A DNA stretch of 7,120 nucleotides, from contig JACPVN010000256.1 of assembly GCA_016191715.1 (NCBI GenBank), forward strand, positions 1 to 7,120. The letters are read 5' to 3'. The position numbers and the translations under genes are program-made. Under the pieces are notes generated by a model. It had not been told where the DNA came from, made no database searches, and was given only the letters and a program-made list of their open reading frames with translations. The DNA comes from Ignavibacteriota bacterium (GTDB lineage Bacteria > Bacteroidota > Ignavibacteria > UBA10030 > SZUA-254). This document shows positions 1 through 5,747 of the stretch, in pieces (positions within the stretch are counted from its first letter, which is position 1; each line of letters opens with the position of its first letter).

Positions 1-674
1 GCTTCGTTTGCTTCCGTCCGAATGACGTTACTCCGGTATCTGCTGTGAAACAGTGAATCGAAATGAATACGTTTCAACCGGTCAATGATTGTTTCGCCTT
101 TATCTACAAGAACGTGAACGAGTCCGCTATCTACCACAGAGACACTGACGGAAACAGAAAGTTGTTTTCCGATGGCTGATTCGGGAGAAGTGATTCCCAA
201 CTCGGTCATCAACGTGTTCGAGATGATTGCCTGCGTTGAACTATCACTGCTGAAAGATGAACCGGCGACGAATGTAGAAAATAATTTTGTCCGCGTCGCG
301 CTGATTGGTAACGCTTGCGCTTTTGATTCAACGACTGAATCTCCGAATTGAACATTGACCGAGAATGCATCATACGGATAGACAAGGTTGACTCCGGGAA
401 GTGAGGAGATTCGTTCAAGAGCCGCGTTATCAAGTTTTACAGGAGGGAGAGAATCGGTTTCGCTTTCTTTCTCTTTCGGGTACACCTGCATCGTCGAAAA
501 AAGACCGAGTTTGTTGAACTGATTTTCGATGTACTCCTGATTTCCCGCACCGAAGGAAAGCATCGAAACAAATGCGGCAATCGCGATGAGGACGCCGGAA
601 GTTGTCAGAATGGTGCGGAGTTTCATCCGCCACATGTTGCCGGTGGAGACGACGAGTAAATCGCGGAAGGTCAT
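1..674 (-). CDS. ABC transporter permease, MacB/FtsX type (N-terminal part, runs off left edge)
   Basis: Reading the minus strand from the ATG at 674 gives about 224 codons with no stop to the window edge, so the gene is truncated by the window rather than broken. The protein starts MTFRDLLVVSTGNMWRMKLR. A hydrophobic segment follows at residues 22-44 (TILTTSGVLIAIAAFVSMLS), and then a long extracytoplasmic stretch. This is the layout of MacB_PCD-type permeases: one N-terminal membrane helix, a large periplasmic domain, then three more helices, which would lie off-window. The segment around LERISSLPGVNLVYPY (about residues 86-101) fits the periplasmic domain of this family. The start overlaps the stop of the ATPase gene by ATGA. 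An AAAGAGA-like ribosome site lies about 10 bases upstream, inside that gene. Family knowledge: such pairs export lipoproteins, peptides, drugs or siderophores, or act as mechanotransmitters. The substrate here cannot be told, and no MacA-like adaptor gene is in the window. Confidence 0.87.
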   Translation of the reverse strand, partial: MTFRDLLVVSTGNMWRMKLRTILTTSGVLIAIAAFVSMLSFGAGNQEYIENQFNKLGLFSTMQVYPKEKESETDSLPPVKLDNAALERISSLPGVNLVYPYDAFSVNVQFGDSVVESKAQALPISATRTKLFSTFVAGSSFSSDSSTQAIISNTLMTELGITSPESAIGKQLSVSVSVSVVDSGLVHVLVDKGETIIDRLKRIHFDSLFHSRYRSNVIRTEANE

Positions 675-1291
675 GCGTGAATCTCTTTCGCTGTTTGTTC
701 GTCGGCGATAATTTTTCCGTATTGCATTCTGATGATTCGATGTGAGTTCGCTTTTGCCATCTCAAGATTGTGAGTGACCAGTACAATCGTTAAGCCGTTC
801 TTGTTCAGTGAAGTGAGGAGAGAGAGAATTTGTTGAGTGTTTTCAAAATCAAGATTGCCTGTCGGTTCATCGGCAAAGAGTATTTCCGGTTGCTTGACGA
901 TAGCGCGGGCAAACGCTACGCGTTGCTGTTCGCCGCCTGATAAATCTGAAGGACGATGCGTAATGCGGTCTGATAAACCTAACTGTTCAAGAATTTCTAT
1001 CGAAAGCCGACGGCGTTCTTTCGGTTGAGTATCATTAAAAAGCAATGCCATCTCCACATTCTGCAATGCCGTGTAATGAGCAATCAGATTGAATGATTGA
1101 AACACCATCCCGACTTTATGCGCACGGTATGCAGCGCGTTCGCGTCTTGTCATGTTTATCAAAGACATTCCTTCAAACCCGACAACGCCTGATGTCGGAG
1201 TATCAAGTCCGGCAAGAAGATTGAGCAACGTTGTTTTTCCGGAACCGGAAGAACCGACTATGCTGAGAAGTTCACCCCGCTCAACCGACAT
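671..1291 (-). CDS. ABC transporter ATP-binding protein, MacB/LolD type
   Basis: This is the cytoplasmic ATPase subunit that would drive the permease immediately downstream. From the ATG at 1291 it reads 206 residues, with every core ABC motif. Walker A is GSSGSGKTT (13-21), the Q-loop is around Q65 (MVFQSFNL), and the signature is LSGGEQQR (117-124). Walker B is ILFADEP (137-143), the D-loop is GNLD (145-148), and the H-loop histidine is H174 (VTHN). This motif set and spacing are typical of the LolD/MacB (3.A.1.122-125) group. Family members are usually about 220-235 residues. Codons upstream of the ATG, back to 1372, translate to the expected missing N-terminus, including the A-loop region CRYYKRG, yet contain no ATG, GTG, TTG or CTG before an in-frame TAG at 1373-1375. 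The annotated start is therefore only the first canonical codon and may be wrong. It also lacks a convincing ribosome site. The stop overlaps the permease start (ATGA), implying translational coupling. Confidence 0.9.
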   Translation of the reverse strand: MSVERGELLSIVGSSGSGKTTLLNLLAGLDTPTSGVVGFEGMSLINMTRRERAAYRAHKVGMVFQSFNLIAHYTALQNVEMALLFNDTQPKERRRLSIEILEQLGLSDRITHRPSDLSGGEQQRVAFARAIVKQPEILFADEPTGNLDFENTQQILSLLTSLNKNGLTIVLVTHNLEMAKANSHRIIRMQYGKIIADEQTAKEIHA

Positions 1292-1372
1292 TGAAGCGTC
1301 GTCTAATGCTCGTACTTCGTGGTTTCCTCGTTTGTAATAACGGCAGAGATTGGATGTGCGAAGGTATGGGTT
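1292..1372 (-). other. Conserved N-terminal coding stretch of the ABC ATPase without a canonical start codon
   Basis: These 27 codons are in frame with the ATPase and directly upstream of its first ATG. They read NPYLRTSNLCRYYKRG, then NHEVRALDDAS. This closely resembles the strand-1/A-loop beginning of MacB/LolD ATPases, where an aromatic residue before R-G stacks on the adenine of ATP. The match shows that the stretch was, or is, coding. It is bounded upstream by TAG at 1373-1375 and contains no ATG, GTG, TTG or CTG. Either translation uses a rare start codon, a start codon was lost by mutation, or the sequence has an error near 1373. One changed base (TAG to TTG) would supply a start at the expected distance. 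Confidence 0.7.
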
Positions 1373-1459
1373 CTAATGAAAAGTTAAAAATGCAAAGTTA
1401 GAAGTTCATGCAGTGGCATTAACATAGACGGATAGCATCCGGGAAAGTTGCAAGGAATA

Positions 1460-2635
1460 TCATGAACCAGTTTGGATATGGCAGGAAATTTCTTTGATGC
1501 CTAGTTTGAATGTATCCTCTTCAACAAGTAAACTTACGACGAGATTGCCTTCTGTTTGAAAATCAAAAAAATATCCCGGATAAAGATGGACGTTTCGTTT
1601 TTCAAGCAATTCGATTGCCCATTCTTCATCTGTTTGAGTTTGAGGGGCGCGGAGGATTCCATACCACCCGCCGTCACTTTGGTAAGTGGTGATGAGTGAA
1701 TGGTGATGAGAGAGTGATTGCAAAAAGGTGTAGTTTGTTGTTATTCTTTTACAAATCTGTTGACGAATATTCTCTCCGGATTGCAGAAGTCGAGGCAGTG
1801 CAACTTGAACGGGAGTGTTGACAGAGAGAAACGTGTCGCAAAGGATTTCCAATCGCTCTTCTGTCTCTGTAACCTGCAACCCCGAACCCGTAACCACGAA
1901 CCACCCCAACTTCATCTGAGGAAGCCCGCACGATTTTGATATTCCATTGAGTGTGAACGTGAGAACATCCGATTCTTCTGTGGTCGAAATTATTTCCTGA
2001 GTTGATTCGAACGCGTAGTCAATAAACACTTCATCAACAATCAATGCAAGCGAATGTTCACGTGCAATGTGTTTGATTGCTTCAAATTCATGCCGCTTAA
2101 GAAACATTCCTGTAGGATTGTGAGGATTGATGATTACAATTGCTTTTGTTTGTGGGTTGATTGCATCGCGTATTGATTGAATGTCGAGCATCCATTCGTC
2201 GTTGTAGTGTAAATCGTAGTGGCGAAGATGAACATCATTCACTTGCGAGAGATAATCAAACAACGGATAGGAGGGACGCGGTACAAGAACATGTTCTCCG
2301 GCGTTACAGAGTAATTTGAAGATGAGAGAGTACGATTCGCTTGTGCTTGCCGTGAGAAATATTTTTGAGGTTTCAATCGAAATGTGTTTTTCAGAATAAT
2401 ATCTGACAATCGCTTCCCGCGCAGAGAGCATGCCTCGAGGGTTAGGTTCATATTTCAATGACCGCGAATCGGAGAGTGCGGCAAGAAGATCTTCTTCGGG
2501 AAAAAGAAAGCCACACCCAGTCGGATTGGAGACAATGAGGTCGAGAATTTTTTCGCCACGCTTTGTCTTCTGTTCGAGAAGAAGACTGAGGGTGTTGGGG
2601 TGGCAATGCCATGATGTACGGTTCGAGAAATTCAT
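1460..2635 (-). CDS. PLP-dependent aminotransferase, class I/II (fold type I)
   Basis: This 391-residue protein is the usual length for a fold-type I aminotransferase, a cytoplasmic enzyme that moves amino groups between an amino acid and a 2-oxo acid using pyridoxal phosphate. Visible motifs in order are the N-terminal substrate-side SNPTG (36-40), the cofactor-stacking tyrosine in RPSYPLF (Y123), and NPHNPTG (170-176, with N173 contacting the PLP ring oxygen). After these come DEVFIDY (201-207, with D201 pairing with the ring nitrogen) and the Schiff-base lysine K234 in NGISKSCGLPQMKLGW. Two positions differ from textbook members. The phosphate-binding arginine is a lysine (K242 in QMKLGW). 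The C-terminal carboxylate-binding arginine is absent (NLVVSLLVEED, 364-374). I believe a subfamily shares the GLPQMKLGW pattern, but its substrate is unknown to me. The start overlaps the stop of the preceding small gene (ATGA) and has no clear ribosome site, pointing to coupled translation. No amino-acid pathway genes are nearby. Confidence 0.9.
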   Translation of the reverse strand: MNFSNRTSWHCHPNTLSLLLEQKTKRGEKILDLIVSNPTGCGFLFPEEDLLAALSDSRSLKYEPNPRGMLSAREAIVRYYSEKHISIETSKIFLTASTSESYSLIFKLLCNAGEHVLVPRPSYPLFDYLSQVNDVHLRHYDLHYNDEWMLDIQSIRDAINPQTKAIVIINPHNPTGMFLKRHEFEAIKHIAREHSLALIVDEVFIDYAFESTQEIISTTEESDVLTFTLNGISKSCGLPQMKLGWFVVTGSGLQVTETEERLEILCDTFLSVNTPVQVALPRLLQSGENIRQQICKRITTNYTFLQSLSHHHSLITTYQSDGGWYGILRAPQTQTDEEWAIELLEKRNVHLYPGYFFDFQTEGNLVVSLLVEEDTFKLGIKEISCHIQTGS

Positions 2636-2940
2636 TTTGTCAGTTGCGCCCGATGCTTCTTTTCTCTCATCATGAGTAAGAACCTCTTGACCGTATCTTT
2701 TCCGTAAATCGGTATGATAAACCGTCGTGCCTTCTTAAACGGCTTTCCATAGGTAACATTGTACAGACGAAGTTTTTTCTTGACAGATTCTAATTCGTCC
2801 GCAGAATATACAGTCAGCCTGATCTCGTATCCCTTTTTGTATTTCTGCGTCCCCTGTGTTGTTTGAAGTTTTTTGTCAGGAGTGCGTACATCTTCACTTC
2901 TGAGAAATACTTCTTTCAATATTTTCATTGCGGGAGTCAT
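2632..2940 (-). CDS. Small basic protein of unknown function, coupled to the aminotransferase
   Basis: This encodes 102 residues, rich in Lys and Arg, with no signal peptide or membrane segment, so it is probably cytoplasmic. I do not recognise a named family. The central and C-terminal part, GYEIRLTVYSADELESVKKK followed by LRLYNVTYGKPFKKARRFI and IPIYGKDTVKRFL, looks like a compact alpha/beta fold: a strand, an acidic helix, a basic strand pair, and the pattern YGKDTVKRFL entering a last helix. That order faintly recalls half of a LAGLIDADG-type or related nucleic-acid-binding fold, but the LAGLIDADG motif itself is missing, so no nuclease function is claimed. The stop overlaps the aminotransferase ATG by 4 bases, which supports a real gene. 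The start could be M1 (2940) or M5 (2928); neither has a good Shine-Dalgarno site. Confidence 0.7.
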   Translation of the reverse strand: MTPAMKILKEVFLRSEDVRTPDKKLQTTQGTQKYKKGYEIRLTVYSADELESVKKKLRLYNVTYGKPFKKARRFIIPIYGKDTVKRFLLMMREKKHRAQLTK

Positions 2941-3042
2941 GAGACAAACATTTGTATCAATTCACAGACGAGAGATAAGGAAACTGTTTACGAGCCAGAA
3001 GAACAAGAAGCGCCATCAATATTTTTTTTTCATTTTGAATTT
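2941..3042. other. Short intergenic gap between typA and the small ORF
   Basis: The gap is 102 bases. On the minus strand it begins with an A/T-rich run just after the typA stop and ends with ACAAATGTTTGT (2944-2955), a near-palindrome four bases before the small ORF start. I see no strong terminator hairpin with a T-run and no convincing promoter. Whether typA and the downstream genes share a transcript therefore cannot be settled from sequence. A 19-codon minus-strand ORF beginning MALLVLLARK lies in the gap, but nothing supports it as a gene. Confidence 0.4.
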
Positions 3043-4893
3043 TTAATTGTCCTCCACATGCACCACTTTCTTTTTCGACATCCTTGTCCGTTCGTTGTGG
3101 TCAAGATATTTTTTTCGAAGACGCAGGGATTTCGGTGTTACTTCGATATATTCATCATCAGCAATCCACTCGATTGCTTGTTCGAGCGAGTGAATGCGCG
3201 GCGGTTCCAACCGTATTGCTTCATCCGCGCCGCTTGCGCGCATGTTGGTCAATTGTTTCGTCTTGCAAACATTGACAATAATATCTTCATCCCTCGCGTT
3301 CTCACCGACAATCATTCCCCGATACACTTTTGTTCCCGGTTCAATAAAGAATGTAATGCGCTCCTGCAATTTGAACATTGCATATCCTGTCGCTGAACCA
3401 TCTTCGAGTTGAACGACGGCGCCTTTGTGCCGTGTGGAAAGTTCTCCCTTAAACGGTTCGTATCCATGAAAATTGTGATGGAGTATTCCCGTCCCTTTTG
3501 TGTCCGTCATAAATTCGGAACGGAAACCGAGCAAGCCGCGTGCAGGAACGAGAAACTCCAAGCGTGTATTTCCCTGTGTTTGAAGCATGTTCCTCATCAA
3601 TCCTTTCCGTGAGCCGAGATTCTGAATAACAATTCCGGCATGTTCATCCGGCACATCAATGATGACATGTTCGATAGGTTCGCACAGGACATCATCAATG
3701 CGTTTGTAAATTACTTCCGGAGCGGAAACCTGAAACTCGAAACTTTCGCGCCGCATCGTTTCGATGAGAATGCCGAGGTGTAATTCGCCACGCCCGCTTA
3801 CCTTGAACATATCGGGCGAGTCAGTCAGTTCGACACGCAGACTGACGTTCGAGCGGAGTTCACGCGCAAGGCGTTCGCCGAGATTTCTCGTCGTCACGTA
3901 TTTCCCTTCCATTCCGGCAAACGGAGAATTGTTGACGATGAAATTCATCGAGAGCGTCGGTTCTTCAATCGTCACGAACGGAAGCGGCGTCGGGTCTGCG
4001 GCATCAGCAATTGTTTCTCCGATGTCAACGTCTTCCATTCCTGCAAGAGCGATAACGTCGCCTGCGTGAGCTTCCTGTGCTTCAATCCGTTTCAGTCCTT
4101 CGAATGTATAAATCTTCGTTACACGTGCGTCATCAACAACTCCGTCCCGATGAATGATTTTCATCGGTGAACCATAACGAATTGTGCCGCGTGCAATTCT
4201 TCCGATGCCAAGTCGTCCAAGATAGTCGCTGTAGTCAATTGTCGTGACAAGCATTTGAAACGGGAGGGAAGCATCACCGGGCGGCGGCGGAATTTTATTG
4301 ACGATTGCCTGAAACAACGGTTCGAGATTGATGCCTTCTTCTTCGAGTTCGTTCTTGGCGATTCCTTGTTTTGCGATGCAATAGATTGTCGGGAAATCCA
4401 ACTGATGGTCGTGAGCGCCGAGCGAAAGAAACAGTTCAAACACTTCATCGAGTACAACATGCGCGCGAGCATCCTTTCTGTCAATCTTATTAATGACAAC
4501 AATCGGTTGAAGATTGAGTTCGAGAGATTTTTTCAACACAAACTTTGTTCCGGGAAGCGGACCTTCAGCGGCATCAACGAGTAAGAGAACGCCATCAACC
4601 ATTTTCAATGTGCGTTCTACTTCACCGGCAAAGTCAGAGTGCCCAGGTGTATCAACGATATTAATTTTTGTTACTTCTTTTCCTGGTTGTTTGTAAAACA
4701 CGGATGTATTTTTTGCAAGAATGGTAATGCCGCGTTCGCGCTCGAGATCGTTCGAGTCCATGACTCGTTTTACGACTTCCTGATTTTCGCGGAAAGTTCC
4801 TGTTTGTCTGAGCATGTGGTCAACGAGTGTCGTTTTGCCGTGGTCAACATGCGCAATGATTGCGATATTTCTGATGTTGTTTCGTGTTTGCAT
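3043..4893 (-). CDS. typA: Translational GTPase TypA/BipA
   Basis: The 616 residues match the full family length (about 605-615). TypA is a ribosome-binding GTPase of the EF-G/LepA superfamily, tied to large-subunit assembly and to growth in cold and under stress. The G domain has G1 AHVDHGKTT (14-22), the switch I region RERGITILAKN (52-62), G3 DTPGH (81-85) and G4 NKID (135-138). G5 reads YCIAKQG (171-177), where the usual serine of the SAK motif is isoleucine. Next come the beta-barrel domain II (about 205-300), domain III with GRGELHLGILIETMRRE, a domain V-like part, and the TypA-specific C-terminal domain. The last contains RGLLGFRSEFMTDTKGTG and a basic tail ending KKKVVHVEDN. The start matches the family N-terminus (MQTRNNIRNIAIIAHVDHGK). 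No clear Shine-Dalgarno site is visible. The gene is divergent from the Spy-like gene, and its promoter should lie in 4894-5119. I see no damage. Confidence 0.98.
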   Translation of the reverse strand: MQTRNNIRNIAIIAHVDHGKTTLVDHMLRQTGTFRENQEVVKRVMDSNDLERERGITILAKNTSVFYKQPGKEVTKINIVDTPGHSDFAGEVERTLKMVDGVLLLVDAAEGPLPGTKFVLKKSLELNLQPIVVINKIDRKDARAHVVLDEVFELFLSLGAHDHQLDFPTIYCIAKQGIAKNELEEEGINLEPLFQAIVNKIPPPPGDASLPFQMLVTTIDYSDYLGRLGIGRIARGTIRYGSPMKIIHRDGVVDDARVTKIYTFEGLKRIEAQEAHAGDVIALAGMEDVDIGETIADAADPTPLPFVTIEEPTLSMNFIVNNSPFAGMEGKYVTTRNLGERLARELRSNVSLRVELTDSPDMFKVSGRGELHLGILIETMRRESFEFQVSAPEVIYKRIDDVLCEPIEHVIIDVPDEHAGIVIQNLGSRKGLMRNMLQTQGNTRLEFLVPARGLLGFRSEFMTDTKGTGILHHNFHGYEPFKGELSTRHKGAVVQLEDGSATGYAMFKLQERITFFIEPGTKVYRGMIVGENARDEDIIVNVCKTKQLTNMRASGADEAIRLEPPRIHSLEQAIEWIADDEYIEVTPKSLRLRKKYLDHNERTRMSKKKVVHVEDN

Positions 4894-4973
4894 GGTAGTG
4901 TTGATTGTAAGAATGAAAAATCCCGTTCCATCGTTTGTAATGAAACAGGACGCAAAATGCCTTTCATTTGCTG

Positions 4974-5005
4974 TTGGTGCCTTGTTTTCTAAAAGGCAGA
5001 ACCAA
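4974..5005. repeat. Bulged inverted repeat (hairpin) in the divergent intergenic region
   Basis: On the plus strand, TTGGTGCCTT (4974-4983) pairs with AAGGCA (4993-4998) and CCAA (5002-5005). The result is a 10-bp stem with a 9-base loop and a 3-base bulge (GAA, 4999-5001). It lies about 80-110 bases upstream of the typA start and 115 bases upstream of the Spy-like gene. It could be an RNA structure in a typA leader or a protein-binding site. It has no T-run on either side typical of a terminator. The pairing is visible; any function is inference. Confidence 0.4.
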
Positions 5006-5047
5006 TTTACAGATTTTTCACTACATAGAAAAATGACCCGCTCTGTT

Positions 5048-5075
5048 AAACTTCTTTCGCGAACGAGTTGTCTAA
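5048..5075 (+). promoter_or_regulatory. Possible ECF-sigma-type promoter for the Spy-like gene
   Basis: AAACTT (5048-5053) is followed 17 bases later by TCTAA (5071-5075). The layout resembles the SigmaE/ECF pattern GAACTT-N16-TCTGA. Transcription from here would give a leader of roughly 35-40 bases before the ATG at 5120, a sensible length. The spacer includes the 8-bp palindrome TTCGCGAA (5056-5063). Spy/CpxP-type genes are commonly controlled by envelope-stress systems, which makes an ECF promoter plausible. The match is short and degenerate, and no sigma factor gene is in the window. Confidence 0.3.
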
Positions 5076-5106
5076 CATTGTGAAAATTTCAAACAACACA
5101 TTAACG

Positions 5107-5114
5107 AAAGGAAA
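5107..5114 (+). promoter_or_regulatory. Ribosome binding site of the Spy-like gene
   Basis: AAAGGAAA ends five bases before the ATG at 5120, with the AGG core about eight bases from the start. It is the clearest Shine-Dalgarno sequence in the window and fixes the start codon, which also opens a proper signal peptide. Confidence 0.75.
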
Positions 5115-5119
5115 CTATC

Positions 5120-5632
5120 ATGAAAAAGATTTTTGTTTTATTGGTTCTCACCTCTGCGGTCGTGATTGCACAACCTCGATGGATGGACGACGACGATTTC
5201 GGTCCGCCGATGGGACACCAACGAATGATTGAGCGGCTTGATCTCTCGGAAGAACAGGAAAACCAATTCGAGAAGATTCATTCCGAAATTCAGAAAAAGA
5301 ATATTGAATTTCGGGCAAAAGTTCAGACGATGCGAATAACGCTCCGGGATTTATTCGAGGAGGAGAAACCCGACCAGGGAAAAATTGAATCGGTCATCAG
5401 CGACATCAGCAAAGTGCAGAACGAAATGAAGTTGAATGCGATATCGCATTGGTTCAAAGTACATACAATATTGAAACCGGAACAGCAGGAACTCTGGAAG
5501 GAACATCGCGAAATGATGAAAGGACGGATGGGACACCGCCAAGAATTCGGGCATGGAAATGGAATGGGCAGGGAAGGTAAACATGGACGCGGTATGAAAC
5601 ATGGTTGTCGCGGCGAATGTTGCGACAGATAA
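5120..5632 (+). CDS. Secreted Spy/CpxP-family protein with His/Met/Cys-rich C-terminal tail
   Basis: The 170-residue protein begins with a clear Sec signal peptide (MKKIFVLLVLTSAVVIAQP), with likely cleavage after A17, so it acts in the periplasm. The body is helical, with two LTxxQ-like motifs that mark the Spy/CpxP/CnrX group: LSEEQ (42-46) and LKPEQ (118-122). Between them are long charged amphipathic helices. Family knowledge: such proteins are ATP-independent periplasmic chaperones, regulators of envelope-stress sensors, or heavy-metal sensors. The tail (133-170) is rich in Gly and metal ligands. These are H139, H145, H155 and H161; M133, M137, M149 and M159; and C163, C167 and C168 in GCRGECCDR. 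This suggests binding of a soft metal such as Cu, Ag or Zn, an inference. It is the only plus-strand gene here, has its own ribosome site and probable promoter, and ends before a strong stem-loop. No cognate sensor, sigma factor or efflux genes are adjacent. Confidence 0.88.
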   Translation: MKKIFVLLVLTSAVVIAQPRWMDDDDFGPPMGHQRMIERLDLSEEQENQFEKIHSEIQKKNIEFRAKVQTMRITLRDLFEEEKPDQGKIESVISDISKVQNEMKLNAISHWFKVHTILKPEQQELWKEHREMMKGRMGHRQEFGHGNGMGREGKHGRGMKHGCRGECCDR

Positions 5633-5668
5633 GTCGGGGAAGAATTGATTCGTCTTGTGGAGAAAGTG

Positions 5669-5701
5669 AAACGCCTCGTACTGATGAAGTGCGAGGCGTT
5701 T
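5669..5701. terminator. Bidirectional stem-loop terminator between the Spy-like gene and dnaB
   Basis: AAACGCCTCGTACT (5669-5682) pairs with AGTGCGAGGCGTTT (5688-5701), giving a 14-bp stem with one T-G wobble and a 5-base loop (5683-5687). G5668-C5702 extends the stem. The A/T-rich ends of the stem supply a short U-run in either direction (GTTTCTCTT on plus). It lies between two convergent genes, 36 bases after the Spy-like stop and 31 bases beyond the dnaB stop, as expected for a shared intrinsic terminator. The U-run is modest, so efficiency is uncertain. Confidence 0.75.
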
Positions 5702-5720
5702 CTCTTCAAAGATGTTTGAC

Positions 5721-5747
5721 GTTGTTCAGGTTTTAAAACGGAACAAC
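5721..5747. repeat. Inverted repeat spanning the dnaB stop codon
   Basis: GTTGTTC (5721-5727) and GAACAAC (5741-5747) are exact inverted copies flanking the perfect 10-bp palindrome GTTTTAAAAC (5730-5739). The dnaB stop codon (5733-5735) lies in the centre. The arms encode part of the DnaB C-terminus (NVVPF), so the symmetry may partly be chance. It could add to dnaB 3'-end structure ahead of the main terminator. Confidence 0.4.

Noticed and set aside
430..786. Minus-strand open frame of 118 codons across the ATPase/permease junction
   Set aside because: It is out of frame with both genes, whose own frames carry clear family features and a standard ATGA overlap.
1429..1441. Small hairpin CGGAT-AGC-ATCCG after the aminotransferase stop, as a terminator
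   Set aside because: It has only five base pairs and no following T-run, so it is too weak to call.
2944..2955. ACAAACATTTGT near-palindrome just upstream of the small ORF, as an operator
   Set aside because: It is a short AT-rich symmetry of 5-base arms that is easily produced by chance, with no nearby regulator gene.
3764..4069. Plus-strand open frame of 101 codons inside typA, and similar plus-strand frames across typA (such as 2863-3396)
   Set aside because: They lie opposite a strongly conserved full-length gene and have low-complexity, family-less translations. They are antisense shadows of its codon use.
4770..4967. Minus-strand frame beginning MKGILRPVSLQTM upstream of typA, as a possible leader peptide
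   Set aside because: It runs on through the typA start in another frame, has no ribosome site, and its composition looks non-coding.
5323..5709. Minus-strand open frame of 128 codons opposite the Spy-like gene
   Set aside because: The plus-strand reading has a signal peptide, family motifs and a good ribosome site. The minus frame reads through the terminator stem and has no recognisable protein features.
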